Positions 41,171 through 49,939 are shown, numbered from the stretch's first letter. The stretch is DNA of 64,000 bases from Thermopolyspora sp040678635 (GCF_040678635.1 NZ_JBFATZ010000026.1:38740-102739), one strand, 5' to 3'. Numbers and translations are program-made. The notes: generated by a model from the letters alone, not told the origin.

Positions 41171-41617
41171 CTACCACAGCCGCCGGTAGCTGCTGAAGTC
41201 GTCGCCGAAGTTGCGGCCCTCGGAGACGCCCACCCAGAAGTGCCGGGCCTTGAAGAACTTGTTCTCGTAGTGGAACTTGCCGAAGGTCTTGAAGCGCTTG
41301 AAGTGGAAGCGACCGAACCGGTCCTCGTACTTGATCCAGAGGTAGCTGTACTCACGGTCGAAGTCCCGGTCGAACAGGTCGCCGAAGACGTAGTACCAGC
41401 CGTCCTTCTTGTACCAGTAGCCCTCGAAGAGGGAGCGCCTGCCCTTGTCGAAGCCCGAGTAGAACTTGAAGAAGTGCTTGGGCCCCGCCTGGACGGCGAC
41501 CTTCGCGGCCGGGGCCGCGGCCGAGGCGGCCGAGGCGGCCACCGGAGAGGTGACGGCGCCGGCGACCAGAGCGCCCGCGATCAGGCCGCCCGCGACGAGG
41601 TTACGGATCTTACGCAC
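41171..41617 (-). CDS. Secreted Tyr/Phe/Lys/Asp-rich protein, unknown family
   Basis: A 148-residue precursor. A signal peptide (KIRNLVAGGLIAGALVAGAV, Ala-rich to about residue 35) is followed by a ~100-residue mature protein dense in aromatic and charged residues: HFFKFYSGFDKGRRSLFEGY, YKKDGWYYVFGDLFDRDFDR, YEDRFGRFHFKRFKTFGKFH. There is no Cys. The GTG at 41617 is fixed by a strong AGGAGG site; the longer frame above lacks a signal. It stands alone between infA and the DUF1707 gene with its own terminator. No function can be assigned; a beta-sheet surface protein is possible. Confidence 0.82.
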   Translation of the reverse strand: MRKIRNLVAGGLIAGALVAGAVTSPVAASAASAAAPAAKVAVQAGPKHFFKFYSGFDKGRRSLFEGYWYKKDGWYYVFGDLFDRDFDREYSYLWIKYEDRFGRFHFKRFKTFGKFHYENKFFKARHFWVGVSEGRNFGDDFSSYRRLW

Positions 41618-41790
41618 GGTGTCCTCCTGTAGCGATGGGTTCCGTGCCGGACAAGTTTCGGATCTTTTCCGGTGCTGCTCTTGTCCGGACACCCATCACG
41701 GTAGGAAGATCCCGGCTTGCGTTCTGCGCACGATTGCACAGATAGGCCCGAGGGTGTACTACGACACATTCGCGGGACTTCTCGCCCGCG

Positions 41791-42216
41791 TCAGCGTTTC
41801 TCGCCCCTGTCCCGGAAGATGGTGTTGAGCAGCAGGATGATGCCCCACGGGCCGGTCACCCAGATGGGCCACGGATAGACGGAGCCGTCGCTCGACAGGG
41901 TGACCGCGAAGTAGACCATCCAGTTGATCGTGACGACCGTCGCCCACGCCGCCCAGTGCGCCCGCAGGTCGGTTTTCTTTGTCACCGCGGGCGTCTTCGC
42001 CGGCTGCGCGGACCGCGCGGGCAGGTTGTGCAGGTCGGTGTCCGGCAGGTCGGCCGTGAGCCGGGCCAGCTCGCCGTAGGTCTTGCTCGTGTAGAGCAGT
42101 TCCAGTCGCTCGTTGAACTCCTCGACGGTGAGCCGACCCTGAGCCATGTGTTCGCGCAGCGCCTCAGCCACCCGGTCCCGGTCGCCGTCAGAGGCCCGCA
42201 TCTCCGGGGTCGTCAT
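41791..42216 (-). CDS. DUF1707 protein with two membrane segments
   Basis: A 141-residue protein. The N-terminal DUF1707 domain (EMRASDGDRDRVAEALREHM, RLTVEEFNERLELLYTSKTY, ELARLTADLPD) is a SHOCT-like element common in actinobacteria. After a ~25-residue linker two hydrophobic segments follow (TVVTINWMVYFAVTL and WVTGPWGIILLLNTIF), with a short positively charged end. The 5' end overlaps the 3' end of map by ~29 bp in another frame. Function unknown; the ATG at 42216 is the best of three close candidates. Confidence 0.82.
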   Translation of the reverse strand: MTTPEMRASDGDRDRVAEALREHMAQGRLTVEEFNERLELLYTSKTYGELARLTADLPDTDLHNLPARSAQPAKTPAVTKKTDLRAHWAAWATVVTINWMVYFAVTLSSDGSVYPWPIWVTGPWGIILLLNTIFRDRGEKR

Positions 42217-43075
42217 CGCCACCACTCTCTGCCTGCGTCCGCGCCTGCTGCGACTTCTGCGTCGATTGCTCTATCAATGTGGCCAAACGCGCCTTGCCCC
42301 CGTCCAACGCGGTCAGCACCCAAGGTCCATTATGTGTCACGGCGACGCTGTGTTCGAAGTGCGCGCTGGCCTTTCCGTCGAGCGTGACCACGGTCCAGTC
42401 GTCGGCGAGCACCCGGGTGCGGTCGGTGCCGAGGTTGACCATGGGCTCGATCGCGAAGCACATGCCCGGCTCGAAGCGCGGTCCCCTGCCGGGGCGGCCG
42501 TGGTTGGCCACCCAGGGGTCCATGTGCATGGCCGTGCCGATGCCGTGCCCGCCGTACTCCTGGGGAATGCCGTAGCGGCCCTGGGAGCGCACGTAGCGCT
42601 CGACCTCGTAGCCGATGTCGGACAGGTGCCGGCCCACCGTCAGCGCGGCGATGCCGCGCCACATGGCCTCCTCGGTCACCCGCATCAGCTCGGTCAGCTG
42701 CGGCTCCACCTCGCCCACCGGCACGGTGACCGCGGCGTCGCCGTGCCAGCCGTCCAGGATCGCGCCGCAGTCGATGGAGATCACGTCGCCCTCGCGCAGC
42801 GCCCGCCGGTCGGTGGGGATGCCGTGTACGACCTCGTGGTTCACCGAGGCGCAGATCGTGGCCGGGAATCCCTGGTAGCCCTTGAAGGAGGGGATCGCGC
42901 CCTCGTCCCTGATGGCCTTCTCCGCGATCGCGTCGAGGTCCGCCGGGGTGATGCCCGGCTCCACGCTGCGCTTCAGCAGTTCGAGCGTCCTGCCGACCAC
43001 GAGCCCGGCGGCCCGCATCTTCTCCAGTTGCTCGGGCGTCTTGATCTGAATTCCGTGCTTGTTCCTTTTGAACAC
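42188..43075 (-). CDS. map: Methionine aminopeptidase, type I
   Basis: Removes the initiator Met from nascent proteins. The 295-residue enzyme has the metal ligands in ISIDCGAILDGWHGDAAVTV, GGHGIGTAMHMDPWVANHG, FAIEPMVNLG and HFEHSVAVTHNGP. It starts at GTG with AGGGGGTG upstream. A ~30-residue Gln/Glu/Asp tail at the C-terminus extends beyond the usual length and overlaps the following gene. It lies 91 bp after adk. Confidence 0.96.
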   Translation of the reverse strand: MFKRNKHGIQIKTPEQLEKMRAAGLVVGRTLELLKRSVEPGITPADLDAIAEKAIRDEGAIPSFKGYQGFPATICASVNHEVVHGIPTDRRALREGDVISIDCGAILDGWHGDAAVTVPVGEVEPQLTELMRVTEEAMWRGIAALTVGRHLSDIGYEVERYVRSQGRYGIPQEYGGHGIGTAMHMDPWVANHGRPGRGPRFEPGMCFAIEPMVNLGTDRTRVLADDWTVVTLDGKASAHFEHSVAVTHNGPWVLTALDGGKARLATLIEQSTQKSQQARTQAESGGDDDPGDAGL

Positions 43076-43166
43076 GTACGCACCCCCTGGAGGAGACTAA
43101 CGGCGAACAGGAAAGCCCGATTCCTCCGATTCTCCCCCAAGGTGCGCCTCGGGTTGCGACTCGCGC

Positions 43167-43820
43167 TCAGTCGACAAAGCGCCGCAGAGCCGCCATCGCC
43201 CGCTGAGTGACCTCCTCCACCGGCCCCGCCGCGTCCACCCCGATGAGGATCTGCTCGTCGGCGTAGAAGGAGACCAGCGGAGCGGTCTGCTCCTGGTAGA
43301 CCTCCAGGCGGTGGCGGATGGTGTCCTCGCGGTCGTCGTCGCGCTGGAACAGCTCGCCCCCGCACGCGTCGCAGACGCCCTCGCGGGACGGCGGGTCGAA
43401 GTCGATATGCCACACCTTGCCGCACGACCGGCAGGTGCGCCGACCGGCGAGGCGGCGGACGACCTCCTCGTCGTCGACGACGAGTTCGAGCACGACATCG
43501 AGCGACAGGCCCCAGTCCGCGAGCATCTTCTTGAGGATCTCGGCCTGGGGAACGTTTCGGGGAAACCCGTCGAGGAGGAATCCCCCCTGGGTGTCGTCCT
43601 CGGAAAGCCGGTCCCGGACCATGGCGACGGTGACCTCGTCGGGCACGAGGTCACCCCGGTCCATGTACTCCTTGGCGAGCTTGCCGAGGGGCGTGCCACC
43701 GGAGACGTTGGCACGGAAGATGTCACCTGTCGAGATTTTCGGGATCGACAGGTGCGATGCGATGAACTGGGCCTGCGTCCCCTTACCCGCTCCGGGGGGC
43801 CCGACCAGGACGACGCGCAC
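43167..43820 (-). CDS. adk: Adenylate kinase, zinc-containing lid
   Basis: Interconverts ATP+AMP and 2 ADP. The 217-residue long-form enzyme has Walker A GPPGAGKGT at 7-15, AMP-binding ISTGDIFRA, GFLLDGFPRN, and a lid with four Cys (130, 133, 150, 153) that bind zinc. Long lids with four Cys are commoner in Gram-positive bacteria. The GTG start overlaps the secY stop by one base. Confidence 0.97.
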   Translation of the reverse strand: MRVVLVGPPGAGKGTQAQFIASHLSIPKISTGDIFRANVSGGTPLGKLAKEYMDRGDLVPDEVTVAMVRDRLSEDDTQGGFLLDGFPRNVPQAEILKKMLADWGLSLDVVLELVVDDEEVVRRLAGRRTCRSCGKVWHIDFDPPSREGVCDACGGELFQRDDDREDTIRHRLEVYQEQTAPLVSFYADEQILIGVDAAGPVEEVTQRAMAALRRFVD

Positions 43821-45142
43821 TACTTCAGGAAGCCCTCGTAATTGCGCTGCTGCAGCTGGCTCTCAATTTGCTTCACGGTGTCCAGACCCACACCAACCAT
43901 GATCAGAATGCTCGTGCCTCCGAACGGGAAGTTGACCAGCGTCGACTGGTCGCCGGTTCCGAGCATCGCGAACGCGATGATCGGAATCAACGACAGCACC
44001 CCCAGGTAGATCGAGCCGGGCGCCGTGAGACGCGACAGCACGAACTGGAGGTACTCGGCAGTCGGCCGACCCGGGCGGATGCCTGGGATGAACCCACCGT
44101 ACTTCTTCATGTTGTCGGCCACTTCAACGGGGTTGAAGGTAATGCCCACATAGAAGTACGTGAAGGCGACGATCAGCAGGAAGTACGTGACGATGTAGGG
44201 CGGCTCGCTGCCCCGGGCGAAGTTCTGCGCCAGCCACTCGATGACCGGATGGGGGTCGGTGGAGTTGCCGAACAGCGTCACGAACAGTTGCGGCAGGTAG
44301 AGCAGCGACGAAGCGAAGATGACCGGGATGATGCCGGCCTGGTTGACCTTGAGCGGGATGTAGGTCGACGTCCCGCCGTACATCCGGCGGCCCACCATGC
44401 GCTTGGCGTACTGCACCGGGATCCGGCGCTGGGCCTGCTCGACGAAGACCACGGCGGCGATGAGGAACACGCCGACGACCATGATGATGATGAACGCCGG
44501 CCGCGACACCCGCCAGATGTTGATCAGGTACGACGGGAACACCGCGATGATCTGCGTGAAGATCAGAATGGACATGCCGTTGCCGACGCCGCGGTCGGTG
44601 ATCAGCTCGCCCAGCCACATGATCACGCTGGTGCCCGCGGTCATCGTGACCACCATGGTCACGATGGTGAAGACATCCTGGTTGACGAGGATGGGAAGCC
44701 GGCAGTTGGGGAACAGCTGCCCCCCGCGCGCGAGGGCCACGAAGGCGGTCGACTGGAGCACGGCCAGACCGATGGTGAGATAACGCGTGTATTGCGTGAT
44801 CTTCGCGTTACCGGCCTGTCCCTCCTTCTTCAACGCCTCCAGCCGCGGAATCACCACGGTGAGCAACTGCAGAATGATGCTCGCGGTGATATACGGCATG
44901 ATGCCGAGCGCGAAGACCGCGAGCTTCAGCAAGGCGCCGCCGCTGAAGAGCTGCACCATCCCGTAGATGTTGCCGGCATCGCCGGCCTGCGCGTCCTCCA
45001 GACACTTGGTGACATTCGCGGTGTGCACCCCGGGGCTCGGCAGCACCGAACCAAGCCGGAACAGCGCGATGATGGCAAGCGTGAATAGCAGCTTCTTGCG
45101 CAGGTCGGGCGTTTTGAACGCCCGGGCTATCGCGGTAATCAC
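43820..45142 (-). CDS. secY: Protein translocase channel subunit SecY
   Basis: Ten-span membrane channel of the Sec pathway, 440 residues: FTLAIIALFRLGSVLPSPGV at the first helix, SIILQLLTVVIPRLEALKKE, RMYGGTSTYIPLKVNQAGII in the plug/cytoplasmic loop area, and GGFIPGIRPGRPTAEYL in the last large loop. It starts at GTG with AGGAGGG 5 nt upstream. A strong stem-loop separates it from rplO, so secY-adk-map may have a promoter of their own. Confidence 0.98.
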   Translation of the reverse strand: MITAIARAFKTPDLRKKLLFTLAIIALFRLGSVLPSPGVHTANVTKCLEDAQAGDAGNIYGMVQLFSGGALLKLAVFALGIMPYITASIILQLLTVVIPRLEALKKEGQAGNAKITQYTRYLTIGLAVLQSTAFVALARGGQLFPNCRLPILVNQDVFTIVTMVVTMTAGTSVIMWLGELITDRGVGNGMSILIFTQIIAVFPSYLINIWRVSRPAFIIIMVVGVFLIAAVVFVEQAQRRIPVQYAKRMVGRRMYGGTSTYIPLKVNQAGIIPVIFASSLLYLPQLFVTLFGNSTDPHPVIEWLAQNFARGSEPPYIVTYFLLIVAFTYFYVGITFNPVEVADNMKKYGGFIPGIRPGRPTAEYLQFVLSRLTAPGSIYLGVLSLIPIIAFAMLGTGDQSTLVNFPFGGTSILIMVGVGLDTVKQIESQLQQRNYEGFLK

Positions 45143-45268
45143 GGTCCCTCCTGCGCGCCTGTGCGGCGGTATCGGTCAGCGATGGTGCGGATGCCCATCA
45201 ATATCTCTTCGGTAAGCGAACGGCGCTCTGTCGACGCGTGCTGTCCAGCGAACTCTAACGCACTACGA

Positions 45269-45297
45269 GCGCGGGAGCTCCCAACGAGCTCCCGCGC
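45269..45297 (-). terminator. Stem-loop between rplO and secY
   Basis: Perfect 12-bp stem gcgcgggagctc / gagctcccgcgc with a 5-nt loop; no T-run. It lies in the 188-bp gap 45143-45330 and probably ends or reduces spc operon transcription before secY. Confidence 0.65.
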
Positions 45298-45330
45298 CAC
45301 GTAAGAGCGTAGGGCCACCCGGAATCGAAC

Positions 45331-45786
45331 CTAGAGTTCGGTCACCGAGCCGCCGGCGGCCACGATCTTCTCCTTGGCGCTGGCGGAGAAGGCGTCCGCC
45401 CGCACGTTCAACGCCACGGAGAGGTCACCGGTTCCCAGCACCTTCACGGGCTGGTTCTTGCGCACGGCACCCTTGGCGACCAGCGCCTCGACGGTGACGT
45501 CGCCACCCTCGGGGAACAGCTCGCCGAGCTTGTCCAGGTTGACGACCTGGTAGGTCGTCTTGAACAGCGCGTTGGAGAAGCCCTTGAGCTTCGGCAGCCG
45601 CCGCTGGAGCGGCATCTGACCGCCCTCGAACCCGGCGTGGACCTGCTTGCGGGCCTTGGTGCCCTTGGTACCACGACCGGCGGTCTTGCCCTTGGACGCC
45701 TCGCCACGACCCTTGCGGATCTTCGGCTTGTTGGCGCCGGGGGCCGGCCGCAGGTCGTGGATGCGCAGCGGAGCGTTCTCCGGCAT
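45331..45786 (-). CDS. rplO: Ribosomal protein uL15
   Basis: 50S protein of 151 residues with the Gly/Lys-rich N-terminal extension (KIRKGRGEASKGKTAGRGTK, GFEGGQMPLQRRLPKLKGF) that threads into 23S rRNA. It follows rpmD by 2 bp. Confidence 0.97.
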   Translation of the reverse strand: MPENAPLRIHDLRPAPGANKPKIRKGRGEASKGKTAGRGTKGTKARKQVHAGFEGGQMPLQRRLPKLKGFSNALFKTTYQVVNLDKLGELFPEGGDVTVEALVAKGAVRKNQPVKVLGTGDLSVALNVRADAFSASAKEKIVAAGGSVTEL

Positions 45787-45788
45787 TG

Positions 45789-45971
45789 CTAGTCCACCTC
45801 CTCCACGGTCACCAGGTGCGACACCACGGAGACCATGCCACGGATCTCGGGCCGGTCCTCCTTGATGACGACCTGACCGATGCGGCGGAGGCCCAGCGAA
45901 CGCAGCGAGTCACGCTGGTTCTGCTTGCCCCCGATCTTCGAGCGAACCTGGGTGATCTTCAGGCGCGCCAT
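45789..45971 (-). CDS. rpmD: Ribosomal protein uL30
   Basis: 60 residues, the normal short bacterial form: ARLKITQVRSKIGGKQNQRD, SLGLRRIGQVVIKED, RGMVSVVSHLVTVEE. Confidence 0.97.
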   Translation of the reverse strand: MARLKITQVRSKIGGKQNQRDSLRSLGLRRIGQVVIKEDRPEIRGMVSVVSHLVTVEEVD

Positions 45972-45972
45972 G

Positions 45973-46605
45973 TCAGCTCACCGCCTTCGCCGCGGCGGCG
46001 GCCTCGGCGAGACCCTCCGCGCGCGCCCTCAGCATCGCCGCCGGGGCGACGTGCTCGATCGGCAGGCCACGGCGGGCGGCGATCTCCTCCGGACGGCTCA
46101 GGTCCTTCAGCGCGGCCACGGTGGCGTGCACGATGTTGATCGGGTTGTCCGAGCCGAGCGACTTGGACAGCACGTCGTGGATGCCGGCGCACTCCAGCAC
46201 CGCGCGCACCGGGCCGCCCGCGATCACACCGGTACCGGCCGAGGCCGGGCGCAGCAGCACGACGCCGGCGGCGTCCTCGCCCTGCACGGTGTGCGGGATC
46301 GTGCCCTGGATGCGCGGCACGCGGAAGAAGTGCTTCTTGGCCTCCTCGACGCCCTTGGCGATCGCCGCGGGCACCTCCTTGGCCTTGCCGTACCCGACGC
46401 CGACCATGCCGTTGCCGTCGCCGACGACGACCAGGGCGGTGAAGCTGAAGCGCCGACCACCCTTCACGACCTTGGCCACTCGGTTGATCTTCACGACGCG
46501 CTCGATGTACGAGACGCCCTTGTCTGCGGCACCACCGCGGCGATCGTCGCGACGGTCCCGCCGCTCACCACCGCCGCCGGCACCGCGACGCGGAGCTGCA
46601 GCCAT
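45973..46605 (-). CDS. rpsE: Ribosomal protein uS5
   Basis: 30S protein of 210 residues involved in decoding accuracy. After a ~33-residue Arg/Gly-rich extension (RGAGGGGERRDRRDDRRGGA) comes the double-stranded-RNA-binding part (YIERVVKINRVAKVVKGGRR) and the C-terminal domain (GTIPHTVQGEDAAGVVLLRP, VHATVAALKDLSRPEEIAAR). Confidence 0.97.
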   Translation of the reverse strand: MAAAPRRGAGGGGERRDRRDDRRGGAADKGVSYIERVVKINRVAKVVKGGRRFSFTALVVVGDGNGMVGVGYGKAKEVPAAIAKGVEEAKKHFFRVPRIQGTIPHTVQGEDAAGVVLLRPASAGTGVIAGGPVRAVLECAGIHDVLSKSLGSDNPINIVHATVAALKDLSRPEEIAARRGLPIEHVAPAAMLRARAEGLAEAAAAAKAVS

Positions 46606-46646
46606 CAGTGGTTCCTCTTCTCGTTGTCAGTACGGGCGGGCATCAT

Positions 46647-47027
46647 CTAGAACTCCAGCCCGCCCTCGCGGGCGCTGTCGGCCAGGGCCGCGATGCGACC
46701 GGCGTACCGGTTGCCGCCCCGGTCGAAGACGACCTTGTCGATGCCCGCGGCCTTGGCCCGCTGGGCCAGCAGCTCGCCGACCTTCTTGGCCTTGTCCGTC
46801 TTGGTGCCCTCGGCCTCGCGCAGCGACGGGTCCATCGTGGAGACGCTGAGCAGCGTGTGGCCCTGCGTGTCGTCCACGACCTGGACGAACATGTGGCGGG
46901 ACGAGCGGTTCACGACCACCCGCGGGCGGGCGGGCGTGCCGAGGACCTTCTTGCGCACGCGGCGGTGCCGGCGGGCACGCGAGACGGCGCGAGCGGCCGT
47001 GTGCTTGCCAGTCTTGGTGAAGGCCAT
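46647..47027 (-). CDS. rplR: Ribosomal protein uL18
   Basis: 5S rRNA-binding protein of 126 residues: AVSRARRHRRVRKKVLGTPA, RPRVVVNRSSRHMFVQVVDD, FDRGGNRYAGRIAALADSAR. Separated by 2 bp from rplF. Confidence 0.97.
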   Translation of the reverse strand: MAFTKTGKHTAARAVSRARRHRRVRKKVLGTPARPRVVVNRSSRHMFVQVVDDTQGHTLLSVSTMDPSLREAEGTKTDKAKKVGELLAQRAKAAGIDKVVFDRGGNRYAGRIAALADSAREGGLEF

Positions 47028-47029
47028 GA

Positions 47030-47572
47030 CTACTTACCAGCCTTTCCGACCTTGCGGCGGACAGCCTCGCCCTGGTACCGCACGCCCTTGCCCTTGTACG
47101 GGTCGGGCTTGCGGATCTTGCGGATGTTGGCGGCCACCTCGCCGACCTTCTGCTTGTCGATGCCGTCCACGTGGAACAGGGTGGGCCGCTCGACGCGGAA
47201 GGTGACGCCCTCGGGGGCGTCCACGATCACGGGGTGGCTGAAGCCCAGCGAGAACTCCAGCTGCGTCGGGCCCTTGGCCTGGACGCGGTAACCGACGCCG
47301 ACGATCTCCAGCGTCTTGGTGTAGCCCTGCGTCACGCCGGTCACCATGTTGGCGATCAGCGTGCGGGACAGGCCGTGCAGGGCACGGACCTTGTTCTCGT
47401 CGTTGGGCCGGGTGACGGTGATCGTGCCGTCCTCCCCGCGGGTGACGGTGATCGGCTCCGCAACCGTGTGCGAGAGCGTGCCCTTCGGGCCCTTGACCGT
47501 GACCGCCTGCCCGTCGATGGCGATGTCGACGCCGCTTGGTACGGGGATGGGCAGCCGTCCGATTCGCGACAT
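47030..47572 (-). CDS. rplF: Ribosomal protein uL6
   Basis: 50S protein of 180 residues near the sarcin-ricin loop: MSRIGRLPIPVPSGVDIAID, VKGPKGTLSHTV, and the C-terminal GVRYQGEAVRRKVGKAGK. The ATG at 47570-47572 has GGGGAGG upstream; 18 more in-frame residues above it are not part of the family. Confidence 0.97.
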   Translation of the reverse strand: MSRIGRLPIPVPSGVDIAIDGQAVTVKGPKGTLSHTVAEPITVTRGEDGTITVTRPNDENKVRALHGLSRTLIANMVTGVTQGYTKTLEIVGVGYRVQAKGPTQLEFSLGFSHPVIVDAPEGVTFRVERPTLFHVDGIDKQKVGEVAANIRKIRKPDPYKGKGVRYQGEAVRRKVGKAGK

Positions 47573-47591
47573 GCTGAGATTCCTCCCCTCG

Positions 47592-47990
47592 TTACCAGAC
47601 GTAGGCGAGGACTTCCCCGCCCACACCGCGCTTCTTGGCCTGCTTGTCGGTCATCAGGCCGCCGGACGTCGAAATGATCGCGACGCCCAGGCCGCCCAGC
47701 ACCCGGGGCAGGTTGTCCTTCTTCGCGTAGACCCGCAGACCGGGCTTGGAAACCCGGCGCAGGCCCGAGATGGACCGCTCACGGCTCGGCCCGAACTTCA
47801 GCTCCACCACGAGGTTCTTCCCGACCTTGGCGTCCTCGACGGACCAGGTCTGGATGTAGCCCTCCTGCTGGAGGATCTCGGCGATGTGCGCCTTGATCTT
47901 TGAGTACGGCATCGTGACGGTGTCGTGATAAGCCGAGTTCGCGTTACGCAGACGCGTCAGCATGTCTGCGATCGGGTCGGTCATCGTCAT
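47592..47990 (-). CDS. rpsH: Ribosomal protein uS8
   Basis: 30S protein of 132 residues (MTMTDPIADMLTRLRNANSA, FGPSRERSISGLRRVSKPGL, GGLGVAIISTSGGLMTDKQA). In many bacteria S8 represses the spc operon by binding its mRNA; whether it does so here cannot be seen. Confidence 0.97.
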   Translation of the reverse strand: MTMTDPIADMLTRLRNANSAYHDTVTMPYSKIKAHIAEILQQEGYIQTWSVEDAKVGKNLVVELKFGPSRERSISGLRRVSKPGLRVYAKKDNLPRVLGGLGVAIISTSGGLMTDKQAKKRGVGGEVLAYVW

Positions 47991-48081
47991 GGCCGGTGGC
48001 CTTCCTCACCGCGGTTTCCCTCGCAAGGGACCTGCGGTGTTCTCCTGGTGTACAAATCCTCGGGCCGAGCCTCGGCTCGGC

Positions 48082-48267
48082 CTACCAGCTCGACTTGGTG
48101 ATGCCGGGCAGCTCGCCGCGGTGCGCCATCTCACGGAAGCACACGCGGCACAGCCCGAACTTGCGGTAGACGGCACGCGGCCGCCCGCAGCGCGAGCAGC
48201 GGGTGTAGGCCCGGACGCCGAACTTCGGCTTGCGCGCCGCCTTGGCGATCAGGGACTTCTTCGCCAT
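48082..48267 (-). CDS. rpsZ: Ribosomal protein uS14, zinc-binding type Z
   Basis: The short 61-residue S14: AKKSLIAKAARKPKFGVRAY, then CSRCGRP (Cys pair) and LCRVCFREMAHRGELPG (second pair), a zinc ribbon. A 91-bp spacer with two small stems separates it from rpsH; one stem (ggccgagcc / ggctcggcc) reaches its stop codon. Confidence 0.97.
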   Translation of the reverse strand: MAKKSLIAKAARKPKFGVRAYTRCSRCGRPRAVYRKFGLCRVCFREMAHRGELPGITKSSW

Positions 48268-48283
48268 GATCAGATCTCCTCTT

Positions 48284-48859
48284 CTACGCTTCCTTGAAGG
48301 GGAAGCCGAGGTGCTTCAGCAGCGCCCGGCCAAGCTCGTCGTTGGTGGCCGACGTCACGACCGTGATGTCCATGCCCCGCTGCCGATCGACGCGGTCCTG
48401 GTCGACCTCGTGGAACATGACCTGCTCGGTCAGCCCGAAGGTGTAGTTGCCGTGGCCGTCGAACTGCTTGGGCGACAGGCCGCGGAAGTCACGGATCCGG
48501 GGCAGGGCCAGCGACAGCAGGCGGTCGAGGAACTCCCACATGCGGTCGCCGCGCAGCGTGACGTGCGCGCCGATCGGCATGCCCTCGCGCAGCTTGAACT
48601 GCGCGATGGACTTGCGGGCGCGGGCCACGGCCGGCTTCTGGCCGGTGATCGCGGTGAGGTCGCGGACGGCGCCCTCGATGAGCTTGGAGTCCCGGGCCGC
48701 CTCGCCGACGCCCATGTTGACCTTGACCTTGGTCACCGTGGGGATCTGCATGACGTTGGCGATGCCGAACTCGTCACGCAGCTTCTGCGCGATCTCCGCC
48801 CGGTAGCGCTGCTTGAGCCGGGGACCGTCGTATGCGGTCTCGGTAACGGTGGCGGTCAT
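48284..48859 (-). CDS. rplE: Ribosomal protein uL5
   Basis: 5S rRNA-binding protein, 191 residues: PTVTKVKVNMGVGEAARDSK, KSIAQFKLREGMPIGAHVTL, RDFRGLSPKQFDGHGNYTFG, DITVVTSATNDELGRALLKH. Its ATG overlaps the rplX stop by one base. Confidence 0.98.
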   Translation of the reverse strand: MTATVTETAYDGPRLKQRYRAEIAQKLRDEFGIANVMQIPTVTKVKVNMGVGEAARDSKLIEGAVRDLTAITGQKPAVARARKSIAQFKLREGMPIGAHVTLRGDRMWEFLDRLLSLALPRIRDFRGLSPKQFDGHGNYTFGLTEQVMFHEVDQDRVDRQRGMDITVVTSATNDELGRALLKHLGFPFKEA

Positions 48860-49179
48860 CAGCTTTCCTCACCCGATTCGTCGGCCTCGTCCTTCGAGGT
48901 CTTCTTCGCGGGCTTCTCGTCCTTCTTCGGCTCTTCCTTGAGCTTCTTGACGTTGCTCACGTGGATCGGAGCCTCCATGGTGCGCACGCCGCCCTCCTTG
49001 GCGCCGCGCGGACCCTGGTAGGACGCCTTCGAGTGCTTGGTGATCATGTTTACGCCCTCGACCACCACGCGCTCCTGCTGCGGGTAGGCGGCGATGATCC
49101 GCCCCTTGGCGCCCTTGTCCTTGCCGGAGATGACCTGGACGTAGTCACCCTTCTTCACATGCAGCTTCTTCTGCATCAC
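48859..49179 (-). CDS. rplX: Ribosomal protein uL24
   Basis: 50S assembly initiator, 106 residues with a KOW motif (VKKGDYVQVISGKDKGAKGR) and a ~25-residue Lys/Glu tail. Coupled to rplN by a 4-bp ATGA overlap. Confidence 0.97.
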   Translation of the reverse strand: MMQKKLHVKKGDYVQVISGKDKGAKGRIIAAYPQQERVVVEGVNMITKHSKASYQGPRGAKEGGVRTMEAPIHVSNVKKLKEEPKKDEKPAKKTSKDEADESGEES

Positions 49180-49544
49180 AGCACCTCCGGAGCGAGCGAG
49201 ATGATGCGCATGAACTTCTTCTCGCGCAGCTCGCGGCCGACCGGACCGAAGATACGCGTGCCCCGCGGATCGCCGCTGTCCTTGATGATGACGGCGGCGT
49301 TCTCGTCAAAACGGATGTAGGAGCCGTCGGGGCGGCGGCGCTCCTTGCTGGTGCGCACCACGACAGCCTTGACCACGTCACCCTTCTTGACACCGGCGCC
49401 GGGAAGTGCGTCCTTCACCGTCGCGACGATGACGTCGCCGATACCCGCGTAGCGCCGACCCGAGCCGCCGAGCACCCGGATGCACAAGATCTCCTTGGCA
49501 CCCGTGTTGTCGGCGACCTTGAGTCGCGACTCCTGCTGGATCAC
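49176..49544 (-). CDS. rplN: Ribosomal protein uL14
   Basis: 50S protein of 122 residues: MIQQESRLKVADNTGAKEIL, RYAGIGDVIVATVKDALPGA, AAVIIKDSGDPRGTRIFGPV. It is preceded by a 104-bp spacer with a hairpin. Confidence 0.98.
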   Translation of the reverse strand: MIQQESRLKVADNTGAKEILCIRVLGGSGRRYAGIGDVIVATVKDALPGAGVKKGDVVKAVVVRTSKERRRPDGSYIRFDENAAVIIKDSGDPRGTRIFGPVGRELREKKFMRIISLAPEVL

Positions 49545-49622
49545 GTCAACTCCCGTGTGTCACGCTGGTTCTCATCGCTGAGCCTGGCGGAACCGACTTT
49601 GTCTTTTCCCCCGTGCGGGGGT

Positions 49623-49644
49623 GGCGGGGCGCGTGCGCCCCGCC
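49623..49644 (-). other. Hairpin in the rpsQ-rplN spacer
   Basis: 10-bp inverted repeat ggcggggcgc / gcgccccgcc directly after the rpsQ stop; possibly an attenuator or an mRNA-processing site. Confidence 0.5.
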
Positions 49645-49648
49645 CCTG

Positions 49649-49939
49649 TCACTTGGCCTTTTCGAGGATCTCGACCACGCGCCACCGCTTGGTGGCCGAC
49701 AGCGGACGCGTCTCCATCAGGAGCACGCGGTCGCCGATGCCGCAGTCGTTGTTCTCGTCGTGGGCCTTGTACTTCTTGGTACGGCGGATGACCTTGCCGT
49801 ACAGCGGGTGCTTGACGCGGTCCTCGACGGAGACCACCACGGTCTTGTCCATCTTGTCGCTGACCACCAGGCCCTCACGGGTCTTGCGGTAGTTCCGCGT
49901 CTTCGCGCCGGTCGCGGCGCCCTCGGTCGCCTCGCTCAC
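49649..49939 (-). CDS. rpsQ: Ribosomal protein uS17
   Basis: OB-fold 30S protein, 96 residues: NYRKTREGLVVSDKMDKTVV, RVKHPLYGKVIRRTKKYKAH, DCGIGDRVLLMETRPLSATK. It starts at a GTG overlapping the rpmC stop (GTGA); the frame above lies in rpmC. Confidence 0.97.
   Translation of the reverse strand: MSEATEGAATGAKTRNYRKTREGLVVSDKMDKTVVVSVEDRVKHPLYGKVIRRTKKYKAHDENNDCGIGDRVLLMETRPLSATKRWRVVEILEKAK

Noticed and set aside
45306..45333. T-arm-like sequence (reverse complement of ggaatcgaacc) suggesting a tRNA end
   Set aside because: It coincides with the rplO stop codon, the T-stem does not pair fully, and no acceptor or anticodon arm is found nearby.
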